Shown: positions 1 through 8,451 of the stretch, piece by piece
Numbering within the stretch: position 1 is the first letter of the stretch
How the letters are laid out: each line of letters starts with the position of its first letter
From: an uncultured Chloroflexota bacterium
GTDB taxonomy: Bacteria > Chloroflexota > Dehalococcoidia > GIF9 > AB-539-J10
Direction of reading: 5' to 3'
DNA length: 41,312 nt
NCBI GenBank assembly: GCA_903884455.1
Contig: CAISEW010000003.1
Coordinates: 1 to 41,312 of the forward strand
Program-made: the position numbers and the translations under genes
Notes under the pieces: model-generated
What the model was told of the DNA's origin: nothing
Seen by the model: only the letters and a program-made list of their open reading frames with translations
Databases searched by the model: none

Positions 1-1
1 A

Positions 2-565
2 ATTCCAATAGAAATATACACAGTTCATCAGGAAGAAATAATTAATAAGCAAACTGATTTTTTTGCACCTGTAATTACAACGGATGGTAATATCGTCTTC
101 TTACCAGTCGGAAAAGAGGATGCACTTCGTAATCTTCAGCAAAAGATATCTAGTATTGCTACTAGTCAAATTCACTCAAATAAGGTCTCTGAAATATCTA
201 TAGGTAGTTTTGCTGTAGTCGGAACTAGTTTCCATTTGCCAGACACGCCAAACATACACTGTGAAGTTTATAGAGTATTAACATATCAAAAACCACTTCC
301 TGAATTTGAACGCCTCTATACCTCCCTAAAGGCATATTGTGAAAATATAGAAATTAGACCCAAAATTCAATCATATTTTTCTCAAGATTTACAAAAGAGA
401 TGGATAAATAATGTTATTTCAGGACTAAAACAAAGATTAAATTGGAATTCTATTGTGAGTAATGCAATAAATGAAGCTTATAAAGAGGCTGATAAACATG
501 AGAAAGTCAATCAGGAAAAAGTAAGATTTATACAAATAGACGAGGATGGTAGAATATCGAGATGA
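2..565 (+). CDS. Unknown protein, 5' end cut off by the window
   Basis: The reading frame is open from base 2 to a TGA at 563-565, so at least 187 residues of the C-terminal part are present and the true start lies outside the window. I do not recognise the family. The visible part begins with a beta-rich stretch (IPIEIYTVHQEEI) and ends in a charged, helical C-terminus rich in Lys, Glu and Asn. A TTG at 236 could act as an internal start, but the same frame upstream reads like normal protein, so I treat the whole stretch as one truncated gene. It is clearly AT-richer than the genes that follow, which may mean a different origin. No function is proposed. Confidence 0.6.
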   Translation: MPIEIYTVHQEEIINKQTDFFAPVITTDGNIVFLPVGKEDALRNLQQKISSIATSQIHSNKVSEISIGSFAVVGTSFHLPDTPNIHCEVYRVLTYQKPLPEFERLYTSLKAYCENIEIRPKIQSYFSQDLQKRWINNVISGLKQRLNWNSIVSNAINEAYKEADKHEKVNQEKVRFIQIDEDGRISR

Positions 566-757
566 ATAAGCATTTGGCGATTTAATATAAATCGTTATTG
601 GACTTCTTCACGAACATAACATAAGTATGCACAAAAAACCAGACATCGCCATGTTTGTATCACTAATTACAAACACTTAACTAGGAACTCAAAAGGTATT
701 AAATATTCGTACGCATGGCTGGACAATGATGCCGATGTCTGTGTGGTAGTAACATTC
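566..757. other. Intergenic stretch with a small AT-rich hairpin
   Basis: No gene is seen between the truncated first gene and the dispersed repeat. A perfect hairpin (CGATTTA, loop ATA, TAAATCG) spans 578-594, just after the stop codon. It is AT-rich and has no T-tract, so it is only a weak terminator candidate. Confidence 0.35.
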
Positions 758-889
758 TAGCGGTTTGTACAATTTCATACTCTGAAAGCTGAGTGAAACA
801 CTTGAAAACCATCCCTGTTTATGCTCACGTGAGAGGCTGCTATACTTAGCAGTGCATGGGCATTGCATTGAGAGAAACGACGTGACTGA
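758..889 (+). repeat. Dispersed 132-bp repeat, copy A
   Basis: This stretch matches 10359-10489 with about 11 differences including one single-base gap (roughly 92 percent identity by eye). Both copies run from TAGCG to GTGACTGA and carry a perfect hairpin (CTGCTA, loop TACT, TAGCAG; here 837-852). In copy B the final GTG is the likely start codon of a UbiA-family gene. Here the repeat is followed only 9 bases later by the 3' end of a minus-strand ABC permease gene, so copy A is cut off from any matching gene. It may be a duplicated leader or small mobile or regulatory element. No coding function is apparent. Confidence 0.8.
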
Positions 890-897
890 TCCTCCCT

Positions 898-1683
898 TTA
901 TGCAGACGCTCCAGAGTAACGTTTTAGCCCGGTTTTCCAGAAAATCCGTGAGACTATGAACAAGACAATGGACAAAGCTATTGCACCCACTAGCGTTTGC
1001 CAATTTAAACGGCTGGTCAGAGCTTCAGCAGGTATGGTCGTGGCAAAAGCGACTGGTATAATAAAGGTTAATCCGTAGCGCAACCAACCCGGGTATAGAC
1101 TTACTGGCCAGCGGCCAGCTTCGTACACGCTCTGGAAAATGACCAGGATGTTTTCAACCCTAACAAACCAGAACGATAAGGTACTTAAAATCAGAAAGAA
1201 GCTGTAAATGATGACACCACCGGCCGTTAACATGAGGACAAACTCTGCCGCTTGTAGAACGCCGATAATTTCGCCCAGCTTGACCAGAGCATAGATCAAT
1301 ACTCCTAAGCCCAGTATAATCTCCAGTATTTCCCAAATTTCCACGCGTTGAAGACTGACTATTGCCTGAGCATCGGCGGGCTTGGTGAGTCTGAAATCTA
1401 GAGTGCCGTCACGGACTGATTCTATTAGTTGTTCCATGCCCGGTTGGATGATCAGCCTGATGATGCCACCGATAAGGAAGTAAACTCCCACCAGCGCTAG
1501 GACTTCGTTAGGCTGCCATCCGCCCAGTAAGTTGGTGTAGGTAAAGATTATCGCAAGTCCCCCGAGTGTCATGCCCAGGTTGAGTAGTGATTGAAATAAC
1601 TGGATAATAAAATTGATACGGTAAGCGGTCTCACCGTAAATATTTACCCGCAAGAACGCTAAAAATATACGAAAATAACTCAT
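898..1683 (-). CDS. ABC-2 type exporter permease (second subunit)
   Basis: The 261-residue product is a polytopic membrane protein with about six hydrophobic segments. It resembles the DUF990/COG3694-type permeases that pair with a COG4587-type permease and a COG4586-type ATPase. It opens with a short amphipathic N-terminus (MSYFRIFLAFLRVN), followed by a long hydrophobic helix, and contains a conserved-looking loop around SVRDGTLDFRLTKP, which resembles the VRxGxLDxxLxKP motif of this permease group. Its ATG overlaps the stop of the upstream permease gene (1680-1683), so the two are translationally coupled. The complex probably exports a small molecule, lipid or drug-like compound. The substrate cannot be inferred. 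It is the last gene of the minus-strand operon. Confidence 0.85.
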   Translation of the reverse strand: MSYFRIFLAFLRVNIYGETAYRINFIIQLFQSLLNLGMTLGGLAIIFTYTNLLGGWQPNEVLALVGVYFLIGGIIRLIIQPGMEQLIESVRDGTLDFRLTKPADAQAIVSLQRVEIWEILEIILGLGVLIYALVKLGEIIGVLQAAEFVLMLTAGGVIIYSFFLILSTLSFWFVRVENILVIFQSVYEAGRWPVSLYPGWLRYGLTFIIPVAFATTIPAEALTSRLNWQTLVGAIALSIVLFIVSRIFWKTGLKRYSGASA

Positions 1684-2483
1684 GCCCCCACCGCCGTATA
1701 AACTTTTACTCCGGCGCGCCAGACTATACGTAGTAAGATTATGCTGACTATTAGCCAGCCAAATTGAGCCCCCAACCCGATTAGCGTTTCTACCATGGTG
1801 AGCCTGCCCAGTAACAGCTCTACCGGGAAACTAATCAGCCACCGAAAAGGTAACAGCAAAGATAAAATTTGAACTGGATGTGGCAGAAGGGTAAGTGGGG
1901 CAATTTGCCCAGAGAGGAACAGAAACGCCACGAAGTAGCTCTGGTTGATAGCACCAACTCTCGTCGTCCAGAAAGCTGCCTGCGCCAGCGTCCATTCCAG
2001 GACAAACCTGACCGAAAAAGCGAGTAGTAACACCGGAATGAACACTAGGATCGCCCAGAGTGGCGGTGCCACCGAAGCGTGAAAGGCGAAGACGAAGATA
2101 ATGGCGATTGTTATCATAATCGGCAGGGTAATTATTTTTGACGAGATATTATCGGCGATATCTGAGTGAATTGGATGGACCGGTTTCAGCAATGCAACGG
2201 ATAGGACCCCTTCCCGGACACGGTGCTCGAACTCATACATTATCCAGGTATAGGTGACCTGATTTACTAGCATCAACACGATAAAATAAGCAGCGAAATC
2301 GGTGGTTGTGTAGCTGCCGACACTGCCGCCGCTGCTCTTGGCTACAACCAACCAAACAATCAGGTACACCAGTGGTTCTAGCACCTGCCCGATAGTCCAA
2401 ATAACTAGGGATGCCCGGTACTGGAACATCATCGCCAGCGTCGTTTTAAACTGCTGAACGTAAAGCTGTATAAGGTGTTTCAC
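1680..2483 (-). CDS. ABC-2 type exporter permease (first subunit)
   Basis: The 267-residue protein has about six transmembrane segments and the layout of COG4587-type ABC-2 permeases. It begins with a cytoplasmic N-terminus (MKHLIQLYVQQFKTTLAMMF) and carries a central loop with VREGVLSVALLKP, the counterpart of the VRDGTLDFRLTKP loop in its partner. The two permeases are thus diverged paralogues that likely form a heterodimeric pore. Its start overlaps the stop of the ATPase gene (2480-2483) and its stop overlaps the start of the next permease, which is the usual arrangement for this three-gene exporter family. Confidence 0.85.
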   Translation of the reverse strand: MKHLIQLYVQQFKTTLAMMFQYRASLVIWTIGQVLEPLVYLIVWLVVAKSSGGSVGSYTTTDFAAYFIVLMLVNQVTYTWIMYEFEHRVREGVLSVALLKPVHPIHSDIADNISSKIITLPIMITIAIIFVFAFHASVAPPLWAILVFIPVLLLAFSVRFVLEWTLAQAAFWTTRVGAINQSYFVAFLFLSGQIAPLTLLPHPVQILSLLLPFRWLISFPVELLLGRLTMVETLIGLGAQFGWLIVSIILLRIVWRAGVKVYTAVGA

Positions 2484-3481
2484 TTTTCCTCTTGGGCGAA
2501 AACCCGGGCGATAACTTCTTCAATCGGCGGTTCTTCAACCAGTAAATCGATAACCGGTAGCTCGGCAAGTAATCTCTCCGTAACACGAGCTGTCTCGGCC
2601 TTGGGGACTCTTAGAGTGTACCGTCCGTCTTCATAGGACTTGACTTCACCATAGTTACTTAAATTGGCTTTGCAGTTGTCAAGTTGAATGATGATAGTCT
2701 TATGTGAGGTAAATTGTTGAAGCAGGCCGGATAGCTCGCCATCGAAAAGCAACTTACCATGATGAATTACCAGGACGCGTTTGCACAACGCAGCTACATC
2801 GGCCATATAGTGGCTGGTCAGCAGGACGGTCGCGCCAGAACGCTGGTTGTATTCAGCTATGAAGGTACGTATCCGCTGCTGCATGGTTACATCCAGCCCG
2901 ATGGTCGGCTCATCAAGAAAGACCACGCCCGGTCGGTGCAGCAGTGCCGCAGCAATTTCACATTTCATCCTTTCGCCTAAGGAAAGGTTGCGCACCGGTT
3001 TTTTAAGCAGCGACCCCAAGTCAAGGAGTTCGGTAAGCTCAGTAACCATACTCCGGTAGCTGTCCCGAGGTATGCGGTAGATCACTTGATTCAGTTCAAA
3101 GGTAAGCTCAGCCGGAATATCCCAGACGAGCTGATTACGCTGGCCCATTACCAGTGTTATTTGCCTCAAGAAAACTGCTTCGCGTTTTGAAGGAACATAG
3201 CCAAGCACACTTAATTCACCAGAAGTGGGGTGTAACAGACCGGAGAGCATTTTAAGAGTGGTTGTTTTACCAGCGCCATTAGGCCCTAGGAACCCCACAA
3301 TTTCGCCGGGTTCGATATCAAAAGAGATGCCATCGACTGCTCGTACTTCGGTTTTACGGCGGTGCACCAGGTTTTGGAAAGCCGCTTTTGTGCCGGTTTC
3401 TTGCTGGCTGACCACATAAAATTTTGACAGGTCTCGAACGTGAATCGCGTATGCCATCGGGTTGTGCTTTTCTTTACTCAT
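2480..3481 (-). CDS. ABC transporter ATP-binding protein of the COG4586 type
   Basis: This 333-residue ATPase energises the two permeases encoded downstream. Walker A GPNGAGKT is at about residues 66-73, the signature LSLGE at 166-170, Walker B VVFLDEP at 186-192 with the catalytic Glu, and the H-loop His at 224. After the nucleotide-binding domain there is a C-terminal extension of about 80 residues, ending in EEPPIEEVIARVFAQEEK, as is common for exporters of this group. The start at 3481 has only a weak ribosome site. A second ATG eight codons later (MAYAIHVRDL) is an alternative. The first gene of a three-gene operon with ATGA overlaps; the function is presumably export or extrusion. Confidence 0.9.
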   Translation of the reverse strand: MSKEKHNPMAYAIHVRDLSKFYVVSQQETGTKAAFQNLVHRRKTEVRAVDGISFDIEPGEIVGFLGPNGAGKTTTLKMLSGLLHPTSGELSVLGYVPSKREAVFLRQITLVMGQRNQLVWDIPAELTFELNQVIYRIPRDSYRSMVTELTELLDLGSLLKKPVRNLSLGERMKCEIAAALLHRPGVVFLDEPTIGLDVTMQQRIRTFIAEYNQRSGATVLLTSHYMADVAALCKRVLVIHHGKLLFDGELSGLLQQFTSHKTIIIQLDNCKANLSNYGEVKSYEDGRYTLRVPKAETARVTERLLAELPVIDLLVEEPPIEEVIARVFAQEEK

Positions 3482-3893
3482 TCTATACCAGCCCTTCGTT
3501 TGTTACCAGTTTGCTGGGGACTTCGTTGACTCTCTGTCATTAAGTTACAATTGCTGAAAAAGAGAAACAAAAGAATGGAATAAGGAGGAATCAATAGGTT
3601 GCGAGTGCTAGGCAACAAGTGAGTATGCTGGAAGATTCTACCAAGTGAGAAGTATTGAAAGAGTCATCTATGAAGATTGGAACAAAACATCCAATCTGTA
3701 AATATGAGTCTTCATTCAATTAAACATTATAGGAGAAAGTTATCCAACAAAATATCTAATTGTTGCCTTCCTGGCATTTTAATGGTTATCTCCTATCCGG
3801 CCGAGTGAATGTCACAGTTAGTACTTTTTAGGCTAATGCGCTAAATCCTGACTTGCCCGCTTTCAAGGGCGACTCCAGGTCAAACAAACCGGC
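3482..3893. other. Intergenic stretch, no gene seen
   Basis: About 410 bases lie between two minus-strand genes. There is an AAGGAGG-like sequence near 3580 on the plus strand, but it leads only to a seven-codon frame. A weak hairpin (TTGCCC/GGGCGA) near 3853-3872 has no T-tract. The promoter of the ABC operon must lie in the part next to 3481 but I see no clear -35/-10 pair. Confidence 0.35.
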
Positions 3894-4727
3894 CTAACGA
3901 ATTAAGAATATGCTGATTGCCATGATAAGCATACCTGCCAAAACACCCAGAATCACGAAGTGCTGCTTGCCATATAGTTGCGCAGTTGGCAAGATTTCAT
4001 CCAGACTTATATAGACCATGATACCGGCGGAAAAGGCTAGTAGGCTATACACCAAGGTGGGTGTTAGAAAAGGGAAGAGAATGGCATAGCCGATGATTGC
4101 GCCTACCGGTTCTGCTAGTCCGGATAAAAATGAGTAAACGAAAGCCCGCCGACGATTGCCGGTAGCTTCTGAAATAGGCACTGACACGCTGATTCCCTCA
4201 GGGATATTGTGGAGAGCAATAGCGATAGCTACTAGGAGGCCGAAAGTCCGGTCCCCTGTGACCGCGCCACTAAAGACAGCGAGTCCCTCGGGGAAATTAT
4301 GTATGGCGATGCCTAAAGCAATCAGCATACCAGCCCGCCTAAGGTTCGACCGTTGTTCAACGGTAAGTGAGGCGGTTGGTTGTACATCGCTTCCGTGTCC
4401 CGTTTTGTTTCGTCCACCAGATGAAGAGCGTGAGTTCTCAACCCGTTCTTGCTTGTACTCATGGGGAACCAAAATATCGACTATCGCAATAAAGGCGATG
4501 CCGACGAAGAATCCCAAATTGGCGGTGACAAAGCCAACCTTATCAATAGCGCCGTAAAGTAATTCAGCAAATGAGATATAGACCATCACGCCAGCGGAAA
4601 ACCCCAGAATTAGCGATAATTGCCAGTCTTTGGGCTTACGTATGAAATAGGCAATTACACTCCCTATCCCAGTAGATAGCCCTGCCAACAGGGCCAACAA
4701 AAGTCCGAAGGATACATTGTTTGGCAT
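3894..4727 (-). CDS. zupT: ZIP family metal transporter, ZupT-like
   Basis: The 277-residue membrane protein belongs to the ZIP family, which brings Zn2+ and other divalent metals into the cytoplasm. The two hallmark metal-binding helices are present: HNFPEG at residues 143-148 and HNIPEG at 173-178, in the spacing typical of ZupT. About eight hydrophobic segments can be counted. The loop between helices 3 and 4 (about residues 90-130) is long, polar and Ser/Gly-rich, but not His-rich. ZupT of E. coli is 257 residues, so the length fits. The gene stands alone on the minus strand, and a GAGGG sequence lies upstream of the ATG. Metal specificity cannot be read from the sequence, so the symbol is by family resemblance. 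Confidence 0.88.
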   Translation of the reverse strand: MPNNVSFGLLLALLAGLSTGIGSVIAYFIRKPKDWQLSLILGFSAGVMVYISFAELLYGAIDKVGFVTANLGFFVGIAFIAIVDILVPHEYKQERVENSRSSSGGRNKTGHGSDVQPTASLTVEQRSNLRRAGMLIALGIAIHNFPEGLAVFSGAVTGDRTFGLLVAIAIALHNIPEGISVSVPISEATGNRRRAFVYSFLSGLAEPVGAIIGYAILFPFLTPTLVYSLLAFSAGIMVYISLDEILPTAQLYGKQHFVILGVLAGMLIMAISIFLIR

Positions 4728-5099
4728 TAGTCTAACTAGCCCTCATTGTAGCAGACTCACATCACCGTGGATTCAGTTTGATTTTAGCTGGGAATCTCTA
4801 TCAAATACAAGTCCGGCCTGCACATTTTAACGTTTTGTTCACGCATTGGATTTAATGCTAGGTGGTCTCGTCATCCTGGATAGCTAATGACCGAATCCTG
4901 ATAAATGCTTCGTGCGATAGCCCGTGTTGCCCTGTCCCAAGACGTACGGTGATTATTGACGTAGGCGTTGATAATGGCTAAAATATATAATCGGACCCAA
5001 GGCACGATTGCAAAGGAATGCAGCGGAGTTCATATAACGACATAAAGAGTCAATAGTGTGACAACCTCTCTTCACTAAAATTTCCATCAAATTAGATGG
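4728..5099. other. Divergent intergenic region
   Basis: This 372-base stretch separates the minus-strand zupT-like gene from the plus-strand HesB-like gene. The only convincing signal is the plus-strand promoter at 4956-4984. On the minus strand a TGC-TACAAT sequence about 20 bases from the zupT-like start could be an extended -10 box. No other gene or RNA was recognised. Confidence 0.4.
4956..4984 (+). promoter_or_regulatory. Predicted sigma70-type promoter for the HesB-like gene
   Basis: TTGACG (4956-4961) and TAAAAT (4979-4984) are separated by exactly 17 bases. Transcription would start near 4991, giving a leader of roughly 110 bases before the small gene at 5100. Confidence 0.6.
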
Positions 5100-5468
5100 G
5101 TGAAAAGGAGGTGGAAAATCAATCCCATAGTCAAGTTGGGGCCAGGTGTAAGCCAGGCCATCAGATCATTTCTAGCTGATAAAGGTATCCAGCAGTCTAT
5201 TCGCATTGATCTCTATTTTAGCGGATGCTGTGATTCGTCACTATACCTATGCGTGGACACTATCTTTGAGACCGATTTGACCTTGGAATTAGATGGCCTG
5301 ACATTCGTTATTAATCCCGAGATTTATCAAGTTGTGGGTGAAGTAACCATCTCCTATGTGGATGAAATGGGGAGGAAAGGATTTGTGCTCACATCAAGCA
5401 AACCTGTAGGCGAGTGGGATGGTTTCGGTGTCAGCGACATCAAAATTCAGCCTAACCTTTACGTATAA
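5100..5468 (+). CDS. Degenerate HesB/IscA-like small protein
   Basis: The 122-residue product resembles the A-type iron-sulfur carrier fold. The order is a short N-terminal helix, a beta strand with SGCCDSS (matching the GGCxG region of IscA), the LDGLTFVINP strand (matching the VDGVxVVVDP strand), and a strand with SYVDEMGRKGFVLT. The C-terminal CGC pair that IscA uses for cluster or iron binding is missing, so ordinary cluster transfer is doubtful. The start is unclear: a GTG at 5100 is the only usual start codon, but the strong Shine-Dalgarno-like AAGGAGG lies inside the first codons (about 5104-5111). No ATG follows it in frame, so the true start may be a rare codon just downstream. It precedes the dehydrogenase fusion gene by 87 bases. 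Fold assignment is moderate. Confidence 0.65.
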   Translation: MKRRWKINPIVKLGPGVSQAIRSFLADKGIQQSIRIDLYFSGCCDSSLYLCVDTIFETDLTLELDGLTFVINPEIYQVVGEVTISYVDEMGRKGFVLTSSKPVGEWDGFGVSDIKIQPNLYV

Positions 5469-5555
5469 ACGTGCGGATTTTACAGTATGTGACCATATAT
5501 TTGTAAGCGTATGATATTACGCTGTCATTTTGAAATATATTAAAGGAGGGAGCTG

Positions 5556-8216
5556 ATGGAACAATATAAACTGTTTATCAATGGCGAGTTCGTAGATGCT
5601 GACAGTGGAAAAACGTTCGAGACGATTGACCCCGGCACTGAGGCACCCATAGCCACAGTAGCCCAAGCAGGAAAGGCTGACGCAGAAAAGGCCATAGCGG
5701 CGGCACGTAAGGCTTTCGACAGAGGGGATTGGAGCGGTCTTACCCCGGCAGCCCGTGCCGCCAAAGTCCAGGATTTTGCCGACCAGATAACACGGCAGGG
5801 TCTGCGCCTAGCTTTCACTGAATCGATGAACTCCGGCCAGGTCATATCACTGGCCAGGTTCATGCCTTTAATCAGTGTCACTTTATTACGCAATTTAAGC
5901 CTGGCGGCAGTCACAAAATTTCCTTGGGAGGAGGAAATACCAGTCTCAGGAAACGCTTTTGCGCCGGGCCGTGAATTCATCCGCAGGGAACCGGTTGGGG
6001 TATGTGTAGGAATTTCTCCCTGGAATTACCCTATGTATATAGCCTGCTGGAAGATCGCTCCCGCTCTCCTAATGGGGAACACTATGGTTTTGAAACCGGC
6101 TTCGTATACCCCTCTTACCGCACTCATAGTGGCAGAAGCAGCAAAAGCAGCTGGCATCCCGGATGGAGTATTCAACGTCATCGCTGGCCCAGGAAGGGAG
6201 TTGGGCGAAATTCTCTGCACCCACCCGGATGTAGATAAGATAGCCTTTACCGGCAGCACGGAAGTCGGTCGTGAAATCATGCGGATGGCTGCCGGTACAA
6301 TAAAAAAGGTGACGCTCGAGCTGGGCGGCAAGTCAGCCAATATCATACTCGACGATGCAGATATGGAGCTTGCCGTGGAGGGTGCCCTCTTTAGTAACTT
6401 CTTCCACCAAGGACAGGTTTGTTCCTCGGGTAGTCGTGTATTAGTCTCATCAAAGATTCATGATGAATTCCTCGACAAGATGATAAAGCGGGCTGAATCT
6501 ATCCGTATCGGATACCAGATGGACCAGACCTCTCACATGGGGCCCCTTGTCAGCAAACAGCAATTGGCTACAGTTGAACGCTATGTCAAACTGGGTAAGG
6601 AAGAGGGGGCGGAATTGATCACCGGCGGCAAACGCGTCGAGGTTAAAGGGATCAAAGGTGGGTTCTACTATGCTCCCACCATCTTTGCGAATGTGAACAA
6701 CAAGATGCGTATCGCGCAGGAGGAGATATTTGGCCCTGTTCTTTGCATCATAAAATACGATAGTGATGAAGAAGCGATTGCCATTGCTAATGATTCCGTG
6801 TACGGCCTGGCAGGTGGTGTATTTTCCACTAACACCGCCAGGGCTGAACGTATAGCTCGTGGGGTTCGTACTGGAACAATGTGGATTAACAATTACCACA
6901 TTTTTTCCGATTATTGCCCCTTCGGCGGCTACAAGCAATCTGGCGTCGGCCGCGAATTCGGTCTAGAAAGCCTGCGTGAATATACCCAAATCAAGAGAAT
7001 ACATGTATCCGCAATTGCCGACCATAAGTCGAATATGACCTTCCAAATTATGTCGGACTATAAGAAAGTAGACGGTTTTTCATATAATTGCCCGACTAAT
7101 GTAGTAGCCGGTCATGGGGCTCTGAGCTCAATCTACAAGGCAGTCGCCGATCTTGGCTGCCGCAGGGCTCTTATTCTTACCGACTCAGGAGTCAACAAAG
7201 CAGGGCTTGCCCAATTGGTGAAGGATGCCCTAGTGGATTTCTGTGTGGGCATCTATGACAATATCTCACCGGATCCCGATCTGGAAACAGTGGACGTGGC
7301 CAATGCCGTGGCCCGCGAACTGAAGGCGGACTGCATCGTCAGCGTCGGCGGTGGCAGCGTCATCGATACTGCCAAAGGGGTCTGTGTAACCTTAAAGAAC
7401 GGCGGCAAGATAAACGATTACCTAAACTTCCTGGTGCTTACTGAGCCACAAACCCCACACATCGCCATTCCCACAACAGCAGGGACCGGCAGCGAAGTAA
7501 CAAATATAGCCGTACTCACAAGCAAGGGCGGCGGACGTAAACTCTTCATAATAGACACACGAATCATGCCGAATGTGGCTATTCTGGACCCGCGTTTCAC
7601 CATGACCCTGCCCAAGGATTTAACAGTCACCACTGCCATGGATGCCATGACACATGCCATTGAGGCTATGATGAGCACCCTGGCGAACCAGATTTGCGAC
7701 GGTCTGGCATTACATGCCATACGCCTGATCAACGAGAACCTGCCACTTGTCGTAGCCGATGGTAGCAATGAAAAGGCACGGCTCAGTATGCAGCTAGCAG
7801 CCACCATGGCAGGGTGGGCATTCACCATTGCCCAGGTTGGTCTGGCGCATGGAATGGCACATACTATAGGGACGCTGCACCATGTCCCACACGGGGTAGC
7901 CTGCGGCATCGTATTACCTAAGGTGATGCGTTACAATGTTGACCATGCTGCTGACAAGCTGGCTCTGGTAGCACAGGCTCTGGGCATCAACACCGCCGGC
8001 ATGAAAGAACATGATGTCGCCCTGGCAGCAGCAGACGCAGTAGAATCCCTGATGAAAAAGGTGGGCCATCCGATGAGACTGCGCGACGTGGGCGTTCCGG
8101 AAGAAAACCTTGCAATATGCGCATTTCATGCGATTGCCGATACGGCTGTCATCTTCAATGGGCGCCCTGTCAGTGATCCAAACGAAGTTTTACAAATTTA
8201 TAGGCAGGCTTATTAG
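5556..8216 (+). CDS. Fusion of non-acylating aldehyde dehydrogenase and iron-type alcohol dehydrogenase
   Basis: The 886-residue protein joins two oxidoreductases. Residues 1 to about 485 form a classical NAD(P)-dependent aldehyde dehydrogenase: PWNYP 155-159, cofactor-region Lys180, FTGSTEVG 231-238, general-base Glu255 in LELGG, catalytic Cys289 in GQVCS, and EEIFGPV 389-395. Residues about 500-886 form a group III, iron-containing alcohol dehydrogenase: GGGSVIDTAK 598-607, GTGSE 643-647 and metal ligands Asp696, His700, His765 and His779, in the spacing of FucO. The order is that of AdhE, but AdhE carries an acylating aldehyde dehydrogenase. The predicted chain is therefore alcohol to aldehyde to free acid, without CoA. 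The ribosome site AAAGGAGGG is well placed before the ATG. Both domains look intact. The substrate is unknown. Confidence 0.92.
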   Translation: MEQYKLFINGEFVDADSGKTFETIDPGTEAPIATVAQAGKADAEKAIAAARKAFDRGDWSGLTPAARAAKVQDFADQITRQGLRLAFTESMNSGQVISLARFMPLISVTLLRNLSLAAVTKFPWEEEIPVSGNAFAPGREFIRREPVGVCVGISPWNYPMYIACWKIAPALLMGNTMVLKPASYTPLTALIVAEAAKAAGIPDGVFNVIAGPGRELGEILCTHPDVDKIAFTGSTEVGREIMRMAAGTIKKVTLELGGKSANIILDDADMELAVEGALFSNFFHQGQVCSSGSRVLVSSKIHDEFLDKMIKRAESIRIGYQMDQTSHMGPLVSKQQLATVERYVKLGKEEGAELITGGKRVEVKGIKGGFYYAPTIFANVNNKMRIAQEEIFGPVLCIIKYDSDEEAIAIANDSVYGLAGGVFSTNTARAERIARGVRTGTMWINNYHIFSDYCPFGGYKQSGVGREFGLESLREYTQIKRIHVSAIADHKSNMTFQIMSDYKKVDGFSYNCPTNVVAGHGALSSIYKAVADLGCRRALILTDSGVNKAGLAQLVKDALVDFCVGIYDNISPDPDLETVDVANAVARELKADCIVSVGGGSVIDTAKGVCVTLKNGGKINDYLNFLVLTEPQTPHIAIPTTAGTGSEVTNIAVLTSKGGGRKLFIIDTRIMPNVAILDPRFTMTLPKDLTVTTAMDAMTHAIEAMMSTLANQICDGLALHAIRLINENLPLVVADGSNEKARLSMQLAATMAGWAFTIAQVGLAHGMAHTIGTLHHVPHGVACGIVLPKVMRYNVDHAADKLALVAQALGINTAGMKEHDVALAAADAVESLMKKVGHPMRLRDVGVPEENLAICAFHAIADTAVIFNGRPVSDPNEVLQIYRQAY

Positions 8217-8271
8217 AGCTATCAACTACGGTACAGTTGGGTCCGAAACAACTGAATAACCGAGGGCAGAG

Positions 8272-8385
8272 ATGATTTTTAAGATAAGAAGGGATAAGTG
8301 TGCACTAATTGGATACCTGAATGACAATACGGATCTGCGTGTCGCGTTGCCTGATACTATGGCGGACATGGAAGCGAGAAACTAA
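8272..8385 (+). CDS. Possible 37-residue small protein
   Basis: An ATG with GAGGG a few bases upstream opens a 37-codon frame (begins MIFKIRRDKCALIGYL). It is unlike anything I recognise and may be chance or the remnant of a larger gene. Only the ribosome-site-like sequence supports it. Confidence 0.2.
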   Translation: MIFKIRRDKCALIGYLNDNTDLRVALPDTMADMEARN

Positions 8386-8451
8386 AGAAGCATAGTGTCA
8401 AGAGTTTTGTGTATAGCCTGCTGAGCATAACCCCAGAGAGTCGACCTCGAC

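Noticed and set aside
3853-3872. Hairpin TTGCCC/GGGCGA as terminator of the zupT-like gene or ABC operon
   Set aside because: Short stem with a wobble pair, no T-tract, and placed poorly for either gene.
5540-5980. 146-residue minus-strand frame opposite the fusion dehydrogenase
   Set aside because: It lies entirely over the well supported aldehyde dehydrogenase domain, has no family features and has Ser/Ala/Arg-rich shadow composition.
5556-8216. Annotation of the fusion gene as adhE
   Set aside because: Domain order agrees, but the aldehyde dehydrogenase active site is of the non-acylating type, so the symbol would mislead.
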